From positions 1 through 15,745 of the forward strand of contig JBHJGU010000020.1 in NCBI GenBank assembly GCA_050331475.1: a stretch of DNA of 15,745 nt, read 5' to 3'. Shown piece by piece: positions 7,223-13,817 of this stretch; the first letter of the stretch is position 1, and each line of letters starts with the position of its first letter. The position numbers and the translations under genes are program-made. A model generated the notes under the pieces. The model made no database searches and had not been told where the DNA came from. It was given only the letters and a program-made list of their open reading frames with translations. This stretch comes from JBHJGU01 sp050331475. GTDB taxonomy: Bacteria; Pseudomonadota; Alphaproteobacteria; Caulobacterales; Maricaulaceae.

Positions 7223-8005
7223 TTGCTGGTCGACAGCCACGTTAATTTGCACGGTGAAGCGTTTGCGGAGGACCGTGACGCCGCACTTGAGCGCGCACGG
7301 GCCGTGGGCGTGGGCTTTTTCCTCGCCATTTGCGATCGGCTGCAAAACGCCGACGCGGTTTTGGCGGTCGCAAACGCCTATGACGACATGGTGTGCACCG
7401 TGGGCGCTCACCCTCACCACGCCAAAGATCGCCCGGATCTGACCGCGGGCGAGCTCATCGACCGGGCGAACGATCCGAAAATCGTGGCGTTCGGTGAAAC
7501 CGGCCTTGATCTGCACTATGGCTACAGTGCGTTTGAGGACCAGCTCGCCAGTGTGCGCGCCCATGTGGAGGCGGCGCGCGCGACCGACTTGCCGGTGGTG
7601 TTCCACGTGCGTGAGGCGGATGAGCCGATGATGGCGTTCCTGCGTGAGGAATGGGAGCGCGGGCCGTTCCGGTTTCTGCTGCATTCCTACACCAGCGGCT
7701 CCGAGCTTGCGCGCTTGGGCGCGAGCTTGGGCGGAACATTCAGCGTCAACGGCATCGCCACATTCAAAAACGCCCAAGCGGTCCGTGACGTGATCCAGGC
7801 GGATATGCCCGGCGACCGGATCATTATCGAGACCGATTGTCCGTATTTGGCTCCGGTTCCCCATCGCGGGCGACGATGCGAGCCCGCCCATTTGGTCCAT
7901 GTGGCCGAGAAGCTTGGTGACCTTCGCGGATGGGATATCGAGGAGACCTCCCAGCGCACCACAGACGCGTTTTTTGCGCTCTTCGACAAGGCGCCACGGC
8001 CGTGA
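7223..8005 (+). CDS. tatD: TatD-family metal-dependent DNase
   Basis: A 260-residue TIM-barrel hydrolase of the amidohydrolase-like TatD family, cytosolic 3'-5' exonucleases linked to DNA repair and fragmentation. Expected metal ligands are visible: Glu92 in FGETGLDLHY, His128 in PVVFHVREAD, His154 in LLHSYTSG and Asp205 in ETDCPYLAP. The usual N-terminal HxH pair reads His6-Val-Asn8 (DSHVNLH), so one ligand is replaced by Asn; I recall this form from other alphaproteobacteria. The C-terminal PVPHRGRRCEPAHLVHVAEK is typical of the family. The TTG start is supported by AGGAG. The stop overlaps the GTG of the following MBL gene (GTGA). DNase activity is inferred from the family only. Confidence 0.92.
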   Translation: MLVDSHVNLHGEAFAEDRDAALERARAVGVGFFLAICDRLQNADAVLAVANAYDDMVCTVGAHPHHAKDRPDLTAGELIDRANDPKIVAFGETGLDLHYGYSAFEDQLASVRAHVEAARATDLPVVFHVREADEPMMAFLREEWERGPFRFLLHSYTSGSELARLGASLGGTFSVNGIATFKNAQAVRDVIQADMPGDRIIIETDCPYLAPVPHRGRRCEPAHLVHVAEKLGDLRGWDIEETSQRTTDAFFALFDKAPRP

Positions 8006-8847
8006 GCCTCGTGCTGCGTGCGACGGTTTTAGGGTGCGGATCGGCCGGCGGGGTGCCGCGGGTGGGGGGCGAATGGGGCGCGTGCGATCCGAACGATCCG
8101 CGCAATCGCCGCAGCCGCTGTTCGCTGCTTGTTGAACAATGGCGTGACGACGCGCCCGATCGGGTCACCCGGGTGCTGGTGGACACCAGCCCCGACCTCC
8201 GTGCCCAATTACTCGCGGTCGGTGTCGGTAAACTCGACGCGGTGCTCTACACGCACGATCACGCCGACCAATCCCACGGCATTGACGATTTGCGCCCCAT
8301 CGTCATCAACCAACGTCGGCCCATCGCGGCGTATATGTCCGAGGCCACAGCCGTTACCTTGCGTCATCGGTTCGACTATATTTTTGATGGCGCAAACGGC
8401 TATCCGCCCTTGCTCAACGCGCGCGATTTGCCAACCGAGGGCGAGATATTCGGCGTGTTAGGCGCGGGCGACCGATTAATGGTCACGCCGTTCAGCGTTG
8501 AACACGGGCCGATCGAAGCCCATGGCTTCCGCTTCGGGCCGTTGGTTTATATCCCCGACGTTTCCGCGATTCCGGAGCCGGCCTGGGCGGCGATCGACGG
8601 CGCCCAGGTTTGGGTGCTCGACGCCTTGCGCTGGCGACCGCATCCGACCCACGCTCACGTGGCTCGGGCGCTCGAATGGCTCGATCGTTCCGGAGTGGCG
8701 CGCGGGGTGCTGACCAATCTCCATGTGGATTTGGATTATGCCGCCTTGGATGACGCCACGCCGGCGCATATTGAACCGGCCGTGGACGGCTTGACCATGA
8801 CATTCCGCGCCGAAGCCGATGATTGGCAAATGGTTTCCGCCGACTAA
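8002..8847 (+). CDS. MBL-fold metallo-hydrolase (PhnP-like)
   Basis: A 281-residue metallo-beta-lactamase-fold hydrolase related to the PhnP/RNase Z-like branch, probably cytosolic. It begins VLRATVLGCGSAGGVPR, the usual N-terminus of this family. The metal-binding box is YTHDHADQSHGIDDLRP: His85, His87 and Asp89 are present, but the final His of HxHxDH is Gln90. A VEHGPIEAHGFRFG segment and the later TNLHVDLDY supply further histidines. PhnP cleaves cyclic phosphodiesters of ribose, but this gene is in a housekeeping operon with no phosphonate genes, so the substrate is unknown. The GTG at 8002 is chosen because it overlaps the tatD stop (GTGA) and starts the conserved domain; a longer frame back to 7930 lies inside tatD. 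It is likely the last gene of the rlpA operon. Confidence 0.88.
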   Translation: MSLVLRATVLGCGSAGGVPRVGGEWGACDPNDPRNRRSRCSLLVEQWRDDAPDRVTRVLVDTSPDLRAQLLAVGVGKLDAVLYTHDHADQSHGIDDLRPIVINQRRPIAAYMSEATAVTLRHRFDYIFDGANGYPPLLNARDLPTEGEIFGVLGAGDRLMVTPFSVEHGPIEAHGFRFGPLVYIPDVSAIPEPAWAAIDGAQVWVLDALRWRPHPTHAHVARALEWLDRSGVARGVLTNLHVDLDYAALDDATPAHIEPAVDGLTMTFRAEADDWQMVSAD

Positions 8848-8988
8848 CTGGCCATCGGCCAAGGCTGCGTATTTCTCATAATATAAATTATGCGTCTTTT
8901 TGGAGTCGGCCGGGGGGGCTACCCGGTGAAAGCGAACCCGGTTAAGCCTGGCTCTAATACGCGCCGCCAGCGTCCTTATGAGGCTTCT
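8848..8988. other. 141-bp gap between MBL gene and mazG with hairpins and repeats
   Basis: Just after the MBL stop is a small stem TGGCC-ATC-GGCCA. An unusually AT-rich stretch with a 6-bp stem follows (see 8877-8901). CCGGG (8910-8914) can pair with CCCGG (8922-8926). ACCCGGT is repeated at 8921 and 8936, and AACCCGGTTA (8935-8944) matches the reverse complement of part of the dyad upstream of the carboxypeptidase gene. The region presumably contains the mazG promoter, but no clear sigma-70 boxes were found. Confidence 0.4.
8877..8901 (+). terminator. AT-rich hairpin followed by five T, weak terminator candidate
   Basis: CATAAT (8877-8882) and ATTATG (8887-8892) form a 6-bp stem with loop ATAA. 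Four bases later there is a run of five T (8897-8901). It lies 29 bases past the MBL stop. The stem has only one G:C pair, so it may instead be the -10 region of a mazG promoter. Confidence 0.25.
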
Positions 8989-9813
8989 ATGACCCCACCG
9001 TCCCGCGATCCGGAAAACCGTAACGAACCGGGCGTGAACCGGCTGTTGGCCCTAATGGCGCGGCTGCGGGATCCGCACACGGGCTGCCCCTGGGACGTGG
9101 AGCAAACCTTCGCCAGCATTGCGCCCTACACCATTGAAGAAGCCTATGAGGTCGCTGACGCCATTGACCGAAACGCCTTGGACGAGCTCAAATCCGAGCT
9201 CGGCGATCTTCTGCTGCAAGTGGTTTTCCATGCGCAGATGGCCTCAGAGCAAGGTGCGTTTGATTTTGACGCCGTCGCCCACGCGGTCACGGACAAGATG
9301 ATCCGACGCCACCCTCATGTCTTCGGAGACGTGACCGCCGAGAGCCCCGATGGGGTCGTCCAGACGTGGGAGGCGATCAAGGCCGAAGAACGCGCCGAAC
9401 AGGGCCGCGCTCAAAGTGTGCTCGACGATGTGCCCCTTGCCCTGCCCGCGCTCTTGCGCGCTCTGAAACTGCAGAAACGCGCCGCTCGGGTCGGATTTGA
9501 CTGGCCTGAGACCACGGACGTGATCGACAAGCTCCGAGAGGAAGTCGTCGAGCTCAGCGAAGCGCTTGCCGCGCGGGATGACGCGCACGCCTTCGAAGAA
9601 TTTGGTGACTTATTGTTTGTTATCGCGAATTTAGCCCGGAAACTTAGACTGGACCCAGAAGCGGCTTTAAGAGCGGCCAACGCTAAGTTTGACCGTCGGT
9701 TCCGCCATATTGAGGCGCGTTTGGCCGAAACAGATCGGACACCGCAAGACGCCACGCTCGCGGAGATGGAACAGTATTGGGTGGAAGCCAAATACTCAGA
9801 GCGCGGCGACTAG
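8989..9813 (+). CDS. mazG: Nucleoside triphosphate pyrophosphohydrolase MazG
   Basis: A 274-residue cytosolic enzyme hydrolysing NTPs and dNTPs to the monophosphate and pyrophosphate, clearing aberrant nucleotides and influencing ppGpp levels. It has the two-domain build of full-length MazG. The first domain has RLRDPHTGCPWDVEQTF (25-41), then a metal-binding EExxE (Glu50, Glu51, Glu54) and ExxD (Glu70, Asp73). The second repeats the pattern with EEVVE (184-188) and EEFGD (203-207). RRHPHVFG (106-113) is a MazG hallmark. The ATG at 8989 is chosen because the family homology starts shortly after it; a frame open back to 8890 runs through the hairpin region. It converges with hflX, sharing a CTAG at the stops. 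Confidence 0.95.
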   Translation: MTPPSRDPENRNEPGVNRLLALMARLRDPHTGCPWDVEQTFASIAPYTIEEAYEVADAIDRNALDELKSELGDLLLQVVFHAQMASEQGAFDFDAVAHAVTDKMIRRHPHVFGDVTAESPDGVVQTWEAIKAEERAEQGRAQSVLDDVPLALPALLRALKLQKRAARVGFDWPETTDVIDKLREEVVELSEALAARDDAHAFEEFGDLLFVIANLARKLRLDPEAALRAANAKFDRRFRHIEARLAETDRTPQDATLAEMEQYWVEAKYSERGD

Positions 9814-11147
9814 CCGGTTGACCCTTGCCCAGCGGCGCTTGTGCTGGGCGCAAGCCGCGGCCATCGGCTTTCGAACCGTCCGCGGTCTATCGGCGAGAGC
9901 CGAACCCAAAGCGTTTGCTGGCCGGTTCGTTCATCGGTTTGCGTGGTGAGCACTTGACCATGGGCGTGAAGCCACGCTGTCGCCTCGCCCGCATCGGGCG
10001 GCAAATGTAGCGCCAGCGTCTCATCGGCCCGGCCCAACACCTTCTCGATCAAAGCGCGCAGCGTCTCCACGCCCGCGCCGGTCACCGCGGAAACCGCAGC
10101 ACGAGGGGGCGCGTCGATGTCCGCCCGCGCCCGCCAAAGCAAGGCGTCGCGGTCGTCTTCAGGAAGGCGGTCGATCTTGTTCCAGACCTCGATCACCGGT
10201 TGGCCAAAGCTCGCCCCCGCTTCCAATTGATCAAGCACGCCGTCCACATCGACCTTTTGCGCCTCCCATTCGGGATCGCTCACGTCGCGCACATGGAGCA
10301 AGAGGTCCGCCGCCCTCACCTCCTCCAAAGTGGCGCGGAAAGCGGCGACCAATTCCGTGGGTAGATCAGAGATGAACCCGACGGTGTCGGAGAGCATCAT
10401 CTCACGCCCTCCGTCGAGGCGCACCCCACGAACCGTCGGGTCCAGGGTGGCGAACACCATGTCCTTGACCAAAACGTCCGCTGATCCCAACCGATTGAAT
10501 AGCGTGGATTTCCCGGCGTTGGTGTAGCCGACCAGCGCGACGGTGGCGAAGGGCGCGCGCTGGCGGTTCGCCCGTTGCAGACCCCGGGTGCGGGTGACGT
10601 CTTCAAGCTCTCGACGCAGCTTGGCCATCCGGGTCGCCAGCAAGCGCCGGTCAGTTTCAATCTGGGTCTCCCCAGGGCCAGCCAAGAATCCGCGTCCGCC
10701 ACGCTGACGCTCCAAGTGGGTCCAGGTGCGCACCAGCCGCGAGCGCTCATAGCTCAGACGCGCTAGCTCAACCTGCAACCGGCCTTCGCGGGTGCGCGCG
10801 CGGCGACCGAAGATCTCAAGGATGAGCCCTTCCCGGTCGACCACTTTGGCTTTCCAGGCCTTTTCGAGATTACGCTGTTGCACCGGGCTCAGCGCCGCGT
10901 CCACCACGACTACGCTCGCGCAATCGGACTCAACGTGGCTTTCGACTTGAGCCACCACGCCCGGACCAAGCAAGGTGGCGGGCCTGGGTTGGCGCAATCG
11001 AACGACCTCCGAACGCACCACGTTCAAATCCAGCGCTTCGGCCAGCCCGCGGGCTTCCTCAAGACGCGCCCGCGGGTCGCGCGCCGCCTCTGAGGCGTCC
11101 GGAAAAAGGACGATGGCGTTTTGGTCGGGCGGCGTTCGTTCGAGCAA
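9810..11147 (-). CDS. hflX: Ribosome-associated GTPase HflX
   Basis: A 445-residue GTPase that binds the large ribosomal subunit and splits or rescues stalled ribosomes. The N-terminal HflX domain spans about residues 10-100 and contains PRPATLLGPG. A helical arm follows (about 105-195) with the glycine-rich turn RGGRGFLAGPGETQIETDRR that approaches the peptidyl transferase centre. The G domain shows G1 GYTNAGKST (207-215), G3 DTVGF (254-258) and G4 NKID (323-326). A C-terminal domain ends in a Ser/Thr/Gly-rich tail. The start is a TTG, two bases after the hfq stop, the only start codon near the expected N-terminus. Its TAG stop lies in the same CTAG as the mazG stop on the opposite strand. 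The hfq-hflX pairing is conserved in proteobacteria. Confidence 0.95.
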   Translation of the reverse strand: MLERTPPDQNAIVLFPDASEAARDPRARLEEARGLAEALDLNVVRSEVVRLRQPRPATLLGPGVVAQVESHVESDCASVVVVDAALSPVQQRNLEKAWKAKVVDREGLILEIFGRRARTREGRLQVELARLSYERSRLVRTWTHLERQRGGRGFLAGPGETQIETDRRLLATRMAKLRRELEDVTRTRGLQRANRQRAPFATVALVGYTNAGKSTLFNRLGSADVLVKDMVFATLDPTVRGVRLDGGREMMLSDTVGFISDLPTELVAAFRATLEEVRAADLLLHVRDVSDPEWEAQKVDVDGVLDQLEAGASFGQPVIEVWNKIDRLPEDDRDALLWRARADIDAPPRAAVSAVTGAGVETLRALIEKVLGRADETLALHLPPDAGEATAWLHAHGQVLTTQTDERTGQQTLWVRLSPIDRGRFESRWPRLAPSTSAAGQGSTG

Positions 11148-11149
11148 AC

Positions 11150-11407
11150 TTAAGCGTCCGCGGGGGCCTCGTCCCCGTCCGCCTCATAAAGCTGCACGGG
11201 TTGGGCGGGCATGATCGTCGAAATCGCGTGCTTATAGACCAGTTGAACTTGGCCGTCCCGGCGCAGCAAGACGCAAAACTGGTCAAACCAAGTGACAACG
11301 CCCTGCAGCTTGACCCCATTGACTAGGAAGATGGTCAGCGGAGTTTTGCTCTTACGGACGGCGTTGAGGAAGGTGTCTTGTAAGCTTTGTTTTTTTTCGT
11401 TGGCCAT
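11150..11407 (-). CDS. hfq: RNA chaperone Hfq
   Basis: An 85-residue Sm-like protein forming a hexameric ring that matches small regulatory RNAs to mRNAs. Sm1 starts at QSLQDTFLNAVRKSKTPLTI, with the QDxFLN proximal-face residues, followed by NGVKLQGVVTWFDQFCVLL. Sm2 contains YKHAIST with the uridine-binding His. The C-terminal tail is short and acidic (EADGDEAPADA). The ATG at 11407 is the family start. The same frame is open to 11530, but that extension has no Hfq-like character. About 100 bp separate it from the upstream aminotransferase gene, enough for its own promoter. hflX follows after 2 bases. Confidence 0.97.
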   Translation of the reverse strand: MANEKKQSLQDTFLNAVRKSKTPLTIFLVNGVKLQGVVTWFDQFCVLLRRDGQVQLVYKHAISTIMPAQPVQLYEADGDEAPADA

Positions 11408-11507
11408 TGTTTTCTCTTTGAAGTCGGGACGACCCATGTGGCGGATCAACCTTCCTAAGGCGTTGGAGCCATTCGAGCAAGCATGGGGATCGCTGCGGCG
11501 CAAAAAA
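11408..11507 (-). promoter_or_regulatory. Gap 5' of hfq, probable site of an hfq promoter
   Basis: This is the longest gap in the minus-strand cluster. Read on the minus strand, the aminotransferase stop is directly followed by TTTTTT and a GC-rich stretch. AAAAAC with the T run makes an A:T-only hairpin, which is a poor terminator. TTGCTC, 17 bases, then TAGGAA is the best sigma-70-like pair I can see, and it is weak. Confidence 0.25.
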
Positions 11508-12377
11508 TCAGTTTTTGGCGATGTCCTCACGGCTCATCCGCGCGTAAAGCGCGCGCAGGGCTAAGGCGACGGGTCCGGGACGGCCGCCCGCGACGGGTTG
11601 ATCGTCGATATGGGTGACCGGGGTGACGTGGGTGCTCGCTGAGGTGATGAACGCTTCTTGAGCCGCCAAGGCCTCGGCGACCGTGAACGCGCGTTCTTCG
11701 ATTTGAAAGCCTGCGTCCGCGGCGTAGGCCGAGACGGCGCGCCGGGTGACGCCCGGTAAAATCGCGGCGTCGAGGTGACGCGTGACCAGCCGTTTGGACG
11801 CCTCGACGATCCATGCGGTCGATGACGCGCCTTCGGTGACGCACCCCTCCGCGTCGGTCAGCCAGGCCTCCGATGCGCCGCACTCAAAGGCGCTTTGTTT
11901 GGCCAAGACATTCGCGAGCAGGCCGACGGTTTTAATGTCACAGCGTCCCCACCGAATGTCGCGCATGGTCTTCACCCGCACCCCGGCTCGCCCGATACGC
12001 TCGACCGCCTCCAGGTCAACGGACTGGGCGGTTAAGACGAGGGTCGGACGCGGCGCGGGGCTGGGAAAGCGATGCTCCCGGCGTGCCGGCCCGCGCGTGA
12101 TCTGCAGATAAACCGAGCCGTCCGCGAGTCGGTTGCGCCGGACGATCTCACGGACCACGACCGACAAAGCGCGCCGTCCCATGGGGGCCGCCATCTGCAA
12201 CGCGCGTAAGGACCGCTCGAGCCGGTCAAAATGCGCCTCGGTGTCCAGCAACCGCCCTTGACGCACGCTCCAAACTTCATAAACCCCGTCGGCGAATTGG
12301 AAGCCCCGATCCTCCACCCGAACTTGGGCCGCCGCGAGCGGGCGATACCGACCATTGACGTAAGCGATCCGGGCCAA
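11508..12377 (-). CDS. dat: D-amino-acid aminotransferase (class IV PLP enzyme)
   Basis: A 289-residue fold-type IV PLP aminotransferase, probably making D-Glu or other D-amino acids from D-Ala and a 2-oxo acid for peptidoglycan. The PLP lysine is Lys149 in RCDIKTVGLLANVLAKQ, matching D-amino-acid transaminases. RREHRFP (99-105) resembles the Arg-x-His carboxylate-binding trap of D-amino-acid transaminases. Glu182 in VTEGASSTAW is the residue that contacts the PLP ring nitrogen. Branched-chain aminotransferase or aminodeoxychorismate lyase are less likely given the RxH motif. The TTG start at 12377 has a strong GAGGGGAGG five bases upstream, overlapping the trkH stop. A trkH-dat-hfq order is a known alphaproteobacterial arrangement. 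Confidence 0.9.
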   Translation of the reverse strand: MARIAYVNGRYRPLAAAQVRVEDRGFQFADGVYEVWSVRQGRLLDTEAHFDRLERSLRALQMAAPMGRRALSVVVREIVRRNRLADGSVYLQITRGPARREHRFPSPAPRPTLVLTAQSVDLEAVERIGRAGVRVKTMRDIRWGRCDIKTVGLLANVLAKQSAFECGASEAWLTDAEGCVTEGASSTAWIVEASKRLVTRHLDAAILPGVTRRAVSAYAADAGFQIEERAFTVAEALAAQEAFITSASTHVTPVTHIDDQPVAGGRPGPVALALRALYARMSREDIAKN

Positions 12378-12382
12378 CGCCG

Positions 12383-12390
12383 CCTCCCCT
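12383..12390 (-). promoter_or_regulatory. Strong ribosome-binding site for dat overlapping the trkH stop
   Basis: AGGGGAGG (12390-12383 on the minus strand) begins within the trkH TGA (12392-12390) and lies five bases before the dat TTG. It decides the start codon and suggests coupling to translation of the C-terminal part of trkH. Confidence 0.7.
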
Positions 12391-12845
12391 CACCACCGTC
12401 GCGCGGTCGGCGACAGCGCTGCAATCGCTGCAAGCACTTCGATCCGGCCTAAAATCATCCCTAAGACCAGCACCCAACGTCCCGACGCGTTGAATCCTAA
12501 ATAGGCGTCGGGGTCGCCTACGGCCACCGTCAGGGCTGGCCCGGCGTTGGAGATTGCGGCCGCCGCGCCGCCAACCGCCCGATCGAAATCCGCGCCCGTC
12601 GCGCTCAGCGCCAGAGTGAGCCCCGCCAACGCCGCCGCATAGCCAATGAAGTAAAGCCATAAGGGCACCATGTCGTCAGTGCTCAGTGAGCGTCCGCGAA
12701 AGCCGACGCCTAACACCGCTGCGGGGTGCGCTAAACGGTCCAACTCCCGGCTTGCGCGGCGCAGGAGCAGCAGAACGCGGGCGAGTTTAAAGCCCCCGGC
12801 GGTGGAGACCGCCGCGCCGCCCACAATCACCGCCCCCAAAACCAA
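12390..12845 (-). CDS. TrkH C-terminal part (open frame after the amber codon)
   Basis: The frame resumes immediately after the amber. The first usable start is TTG at 12845, giving 151 residues. It begins at the transmembrane helix before VSTAGGFK and includes the basic loop RVLLLLRRASRELDRLAHP, the repeat-4 filter AISNAGPAL and the final helix region. AGGAGG overlaps the amber 14 bases upstream of this TTG, longer than the usual spacing. The stop overlaps the dat ribosome-binding site. Confidence 0.45.
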   Translation of the reverse strand: MVLGAVIVGGAAVSTAGGFKLARVLLLLRRASRELDRLAHPAAVLGVGFRGRSLSTDDMVPLWLYFIGYAAALAGLTLALSATGADFDRAVGGAAAAISNAGPALTVAVGDPDAYLGFNASGRWVLVLGMILGRIEVLAAIAALSPTARRW

Positions 12846-12859
12846 CGCGGGCGGCGCGG

Positions 12860-12865
12860 CCTCCT
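12860..12865 (-). promoter_or_regulatory. AGGAGG overlapping the trkH amber codon
   Basis: On the minus strand the sequence TAGGAGG joins the amber to a consensus Shine-Dalgarno core. A terminating ribosome could in principle reinitiate at the TTG codons 14 or 20 bases further on. The Gly-amber-Glu context may also produce this string by chance, since a GGC TGG GAG ancestor would already read TGGGAGG. Confidence 0.3.
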
Positions 12866-13811
12866 AGCCGCGCGGGGAGACGTCAACCACCGCGGTCGCG
12901 GCCAGCCCGGCCCCCTCGACCAAGGCCGGCGCCAGCGGCTCGCCAAGCCAGATCAACCAACCGACAAAGACGGCGACGATGACGACCAGCGCGCGGGTTT
13001 CTGGGTCCGCGGGATAGAGCCCCCAAGGCCGGCCCTGAAGAAAGTCCCAATGCAGCGCGAAATTGCTCGCCCCAGCCAGCAAGGCGAACGTGAGCGCCGC
13101 CGTGGTCAGCGGGTTTAAGGCGAAATCGTCAGATTGGGAGGGCGCGTACCCAGCGGTGGACAGCGCGTAGCACGCGCGCTCGAACGCGGCGAGCGCGCTA
13201 TTCCCCGACGCCCAGAGCGCCAGAAACGTCAGGCTGAGGATAACCGCGAAAACGATGGCCACCGCACCGGTGGCCTTGGCCGCCTGGTTGAAGAAGGTAT
13301 CGGGATCAAAGGTGAAAAACGCGGTTCGGTGAACGCCAGGACCTGACAGATTGACGGCGGACAACAGGATCAACGCCCCGCAGACCGCCGCCATCCCACC
13401 AAAGGCGCACAAACACGCTCGCCACAGCGCCAAAGCTGGCGACAGGCTCTGATCCGTAGGGATCACGCTCGCGCCCGTCGTGGTTAGCGCCGCGGTCGCC
13501 TCAAACACCGCGTCCCCAAGACCGGTGACCCCCGGCGCGCCGAGAAAGCCCGGCGCGGCGAGAAACGGCAACACGCTCCACCCGATCACGGCCGTCCAAA
13601 GCCCCGCTATGGCGTTCGCACGCACCCGCGCGCCGGAGACGGCCGCCACCAAGCCGAGCCCGAGAAAAAGGCTTGCCGCGACCACAACGCCAAGTCTGGG
13701 AAAAGCCGCGCGATCGTCAATCGCCCAAGCCAAGATCCAGGCCGGCGCGGTGAACCCCGCCAGCGCGATCATCAGCGCGCCAAGCGCTCGGGCGACAGCG
13801 GCCGCGCCCAT
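12864..13811 (-). CDS. TrkH N-terminal part (ends at the amber codon)
   Basis: 315 residues from an ATG 6 bases after the trkA stop to TAG 12866-12864. It is strongly hydrophobic throughout and holds pore repeats 1 and 2 and the beginning of repeat 3 (GLAATAVVDVSPRG). Alone it lacks the fourth pore segment and could not form a complete K+ filter. The third filter segment reads ATAV, where E. coli has TTAGF, so the usual Gly is not seen here. Confidence 0.6.
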   Translation of the reverse strand: MGAAAVARALGALMIALAGFTAPAWILAWAIDDRAAFPRLGVVVAASLFLGLGLVAAVSGARVRANAIAGLWTAVIGWSVLPFLAAPGFLGAPGVTGLGDAVFEATAALTTTGASVIPTDQSLSPALALWRACLCAFGGMAAVCGALILLSAVNLSGPGVHRTAFFTFDPDTFFNQAAKATGAVAIVFAVILSLTFLALWASGNSALAAFERACYALSTAGYAPSQSDDFALNPLTTAALTFALLAGASNFALHWDFLQGRPWGLYPADPETRALVVIVAVFVGWLIWLGEPLAPALVEGAGLAATAVVDVSPRG

Positions 13812-13817
13812 AACCGC

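Larger units (their letters stand above)
12390..13811 (-). pseudogene. trkH: trkH, K+ uptake channel, interrupted by one in-frame amber codon
   Basis: Read through, the locus gives 473 positions, the normal TrkH length of about 480. TrkH is the inner-membrane pore of the Trk K+ uptake system, gated by TrkA, encoded 6 bases upstream. Pore repeats 1 and 2 are visible as FEATAALTTTGASV and CYALSTAGYAP. SNFALHWDFLQGRP and then VSTAGGFK follow, and repeat 4 has AISNAGPAL, with GRIEVLAAIAALSP near the end. TAG at 12866-12864 interrupts the loop after repeat 3. Upstream and downstream parts are in the same frame with no other stop and no indel. The amber aligns, by memory of E. coli TrkH, with the Trp of SLWP, so TGG to TAG is the simplest origin. 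It may be a recent pseudogene, a base error, or a functional split gene. Confidence 0.85.

Noticed and set aside
8890..8988. Upstream extension of mazG
   Set aside because: It starts within an AT-rich hairpin, and its residues do not resemble MazG.
8902..8988. Riboswitch or small structured RNA before mazG
   Set aside because: No known riboswitch core could be matched; only short hairpins and repeats are visible.
11408..11530. Longer Hfq reading frame with 41 extra residues
   Set aside because: No Hfq relative has such a start and the frame overlaps the end of dat; MANEKKQSLQ is the family start.
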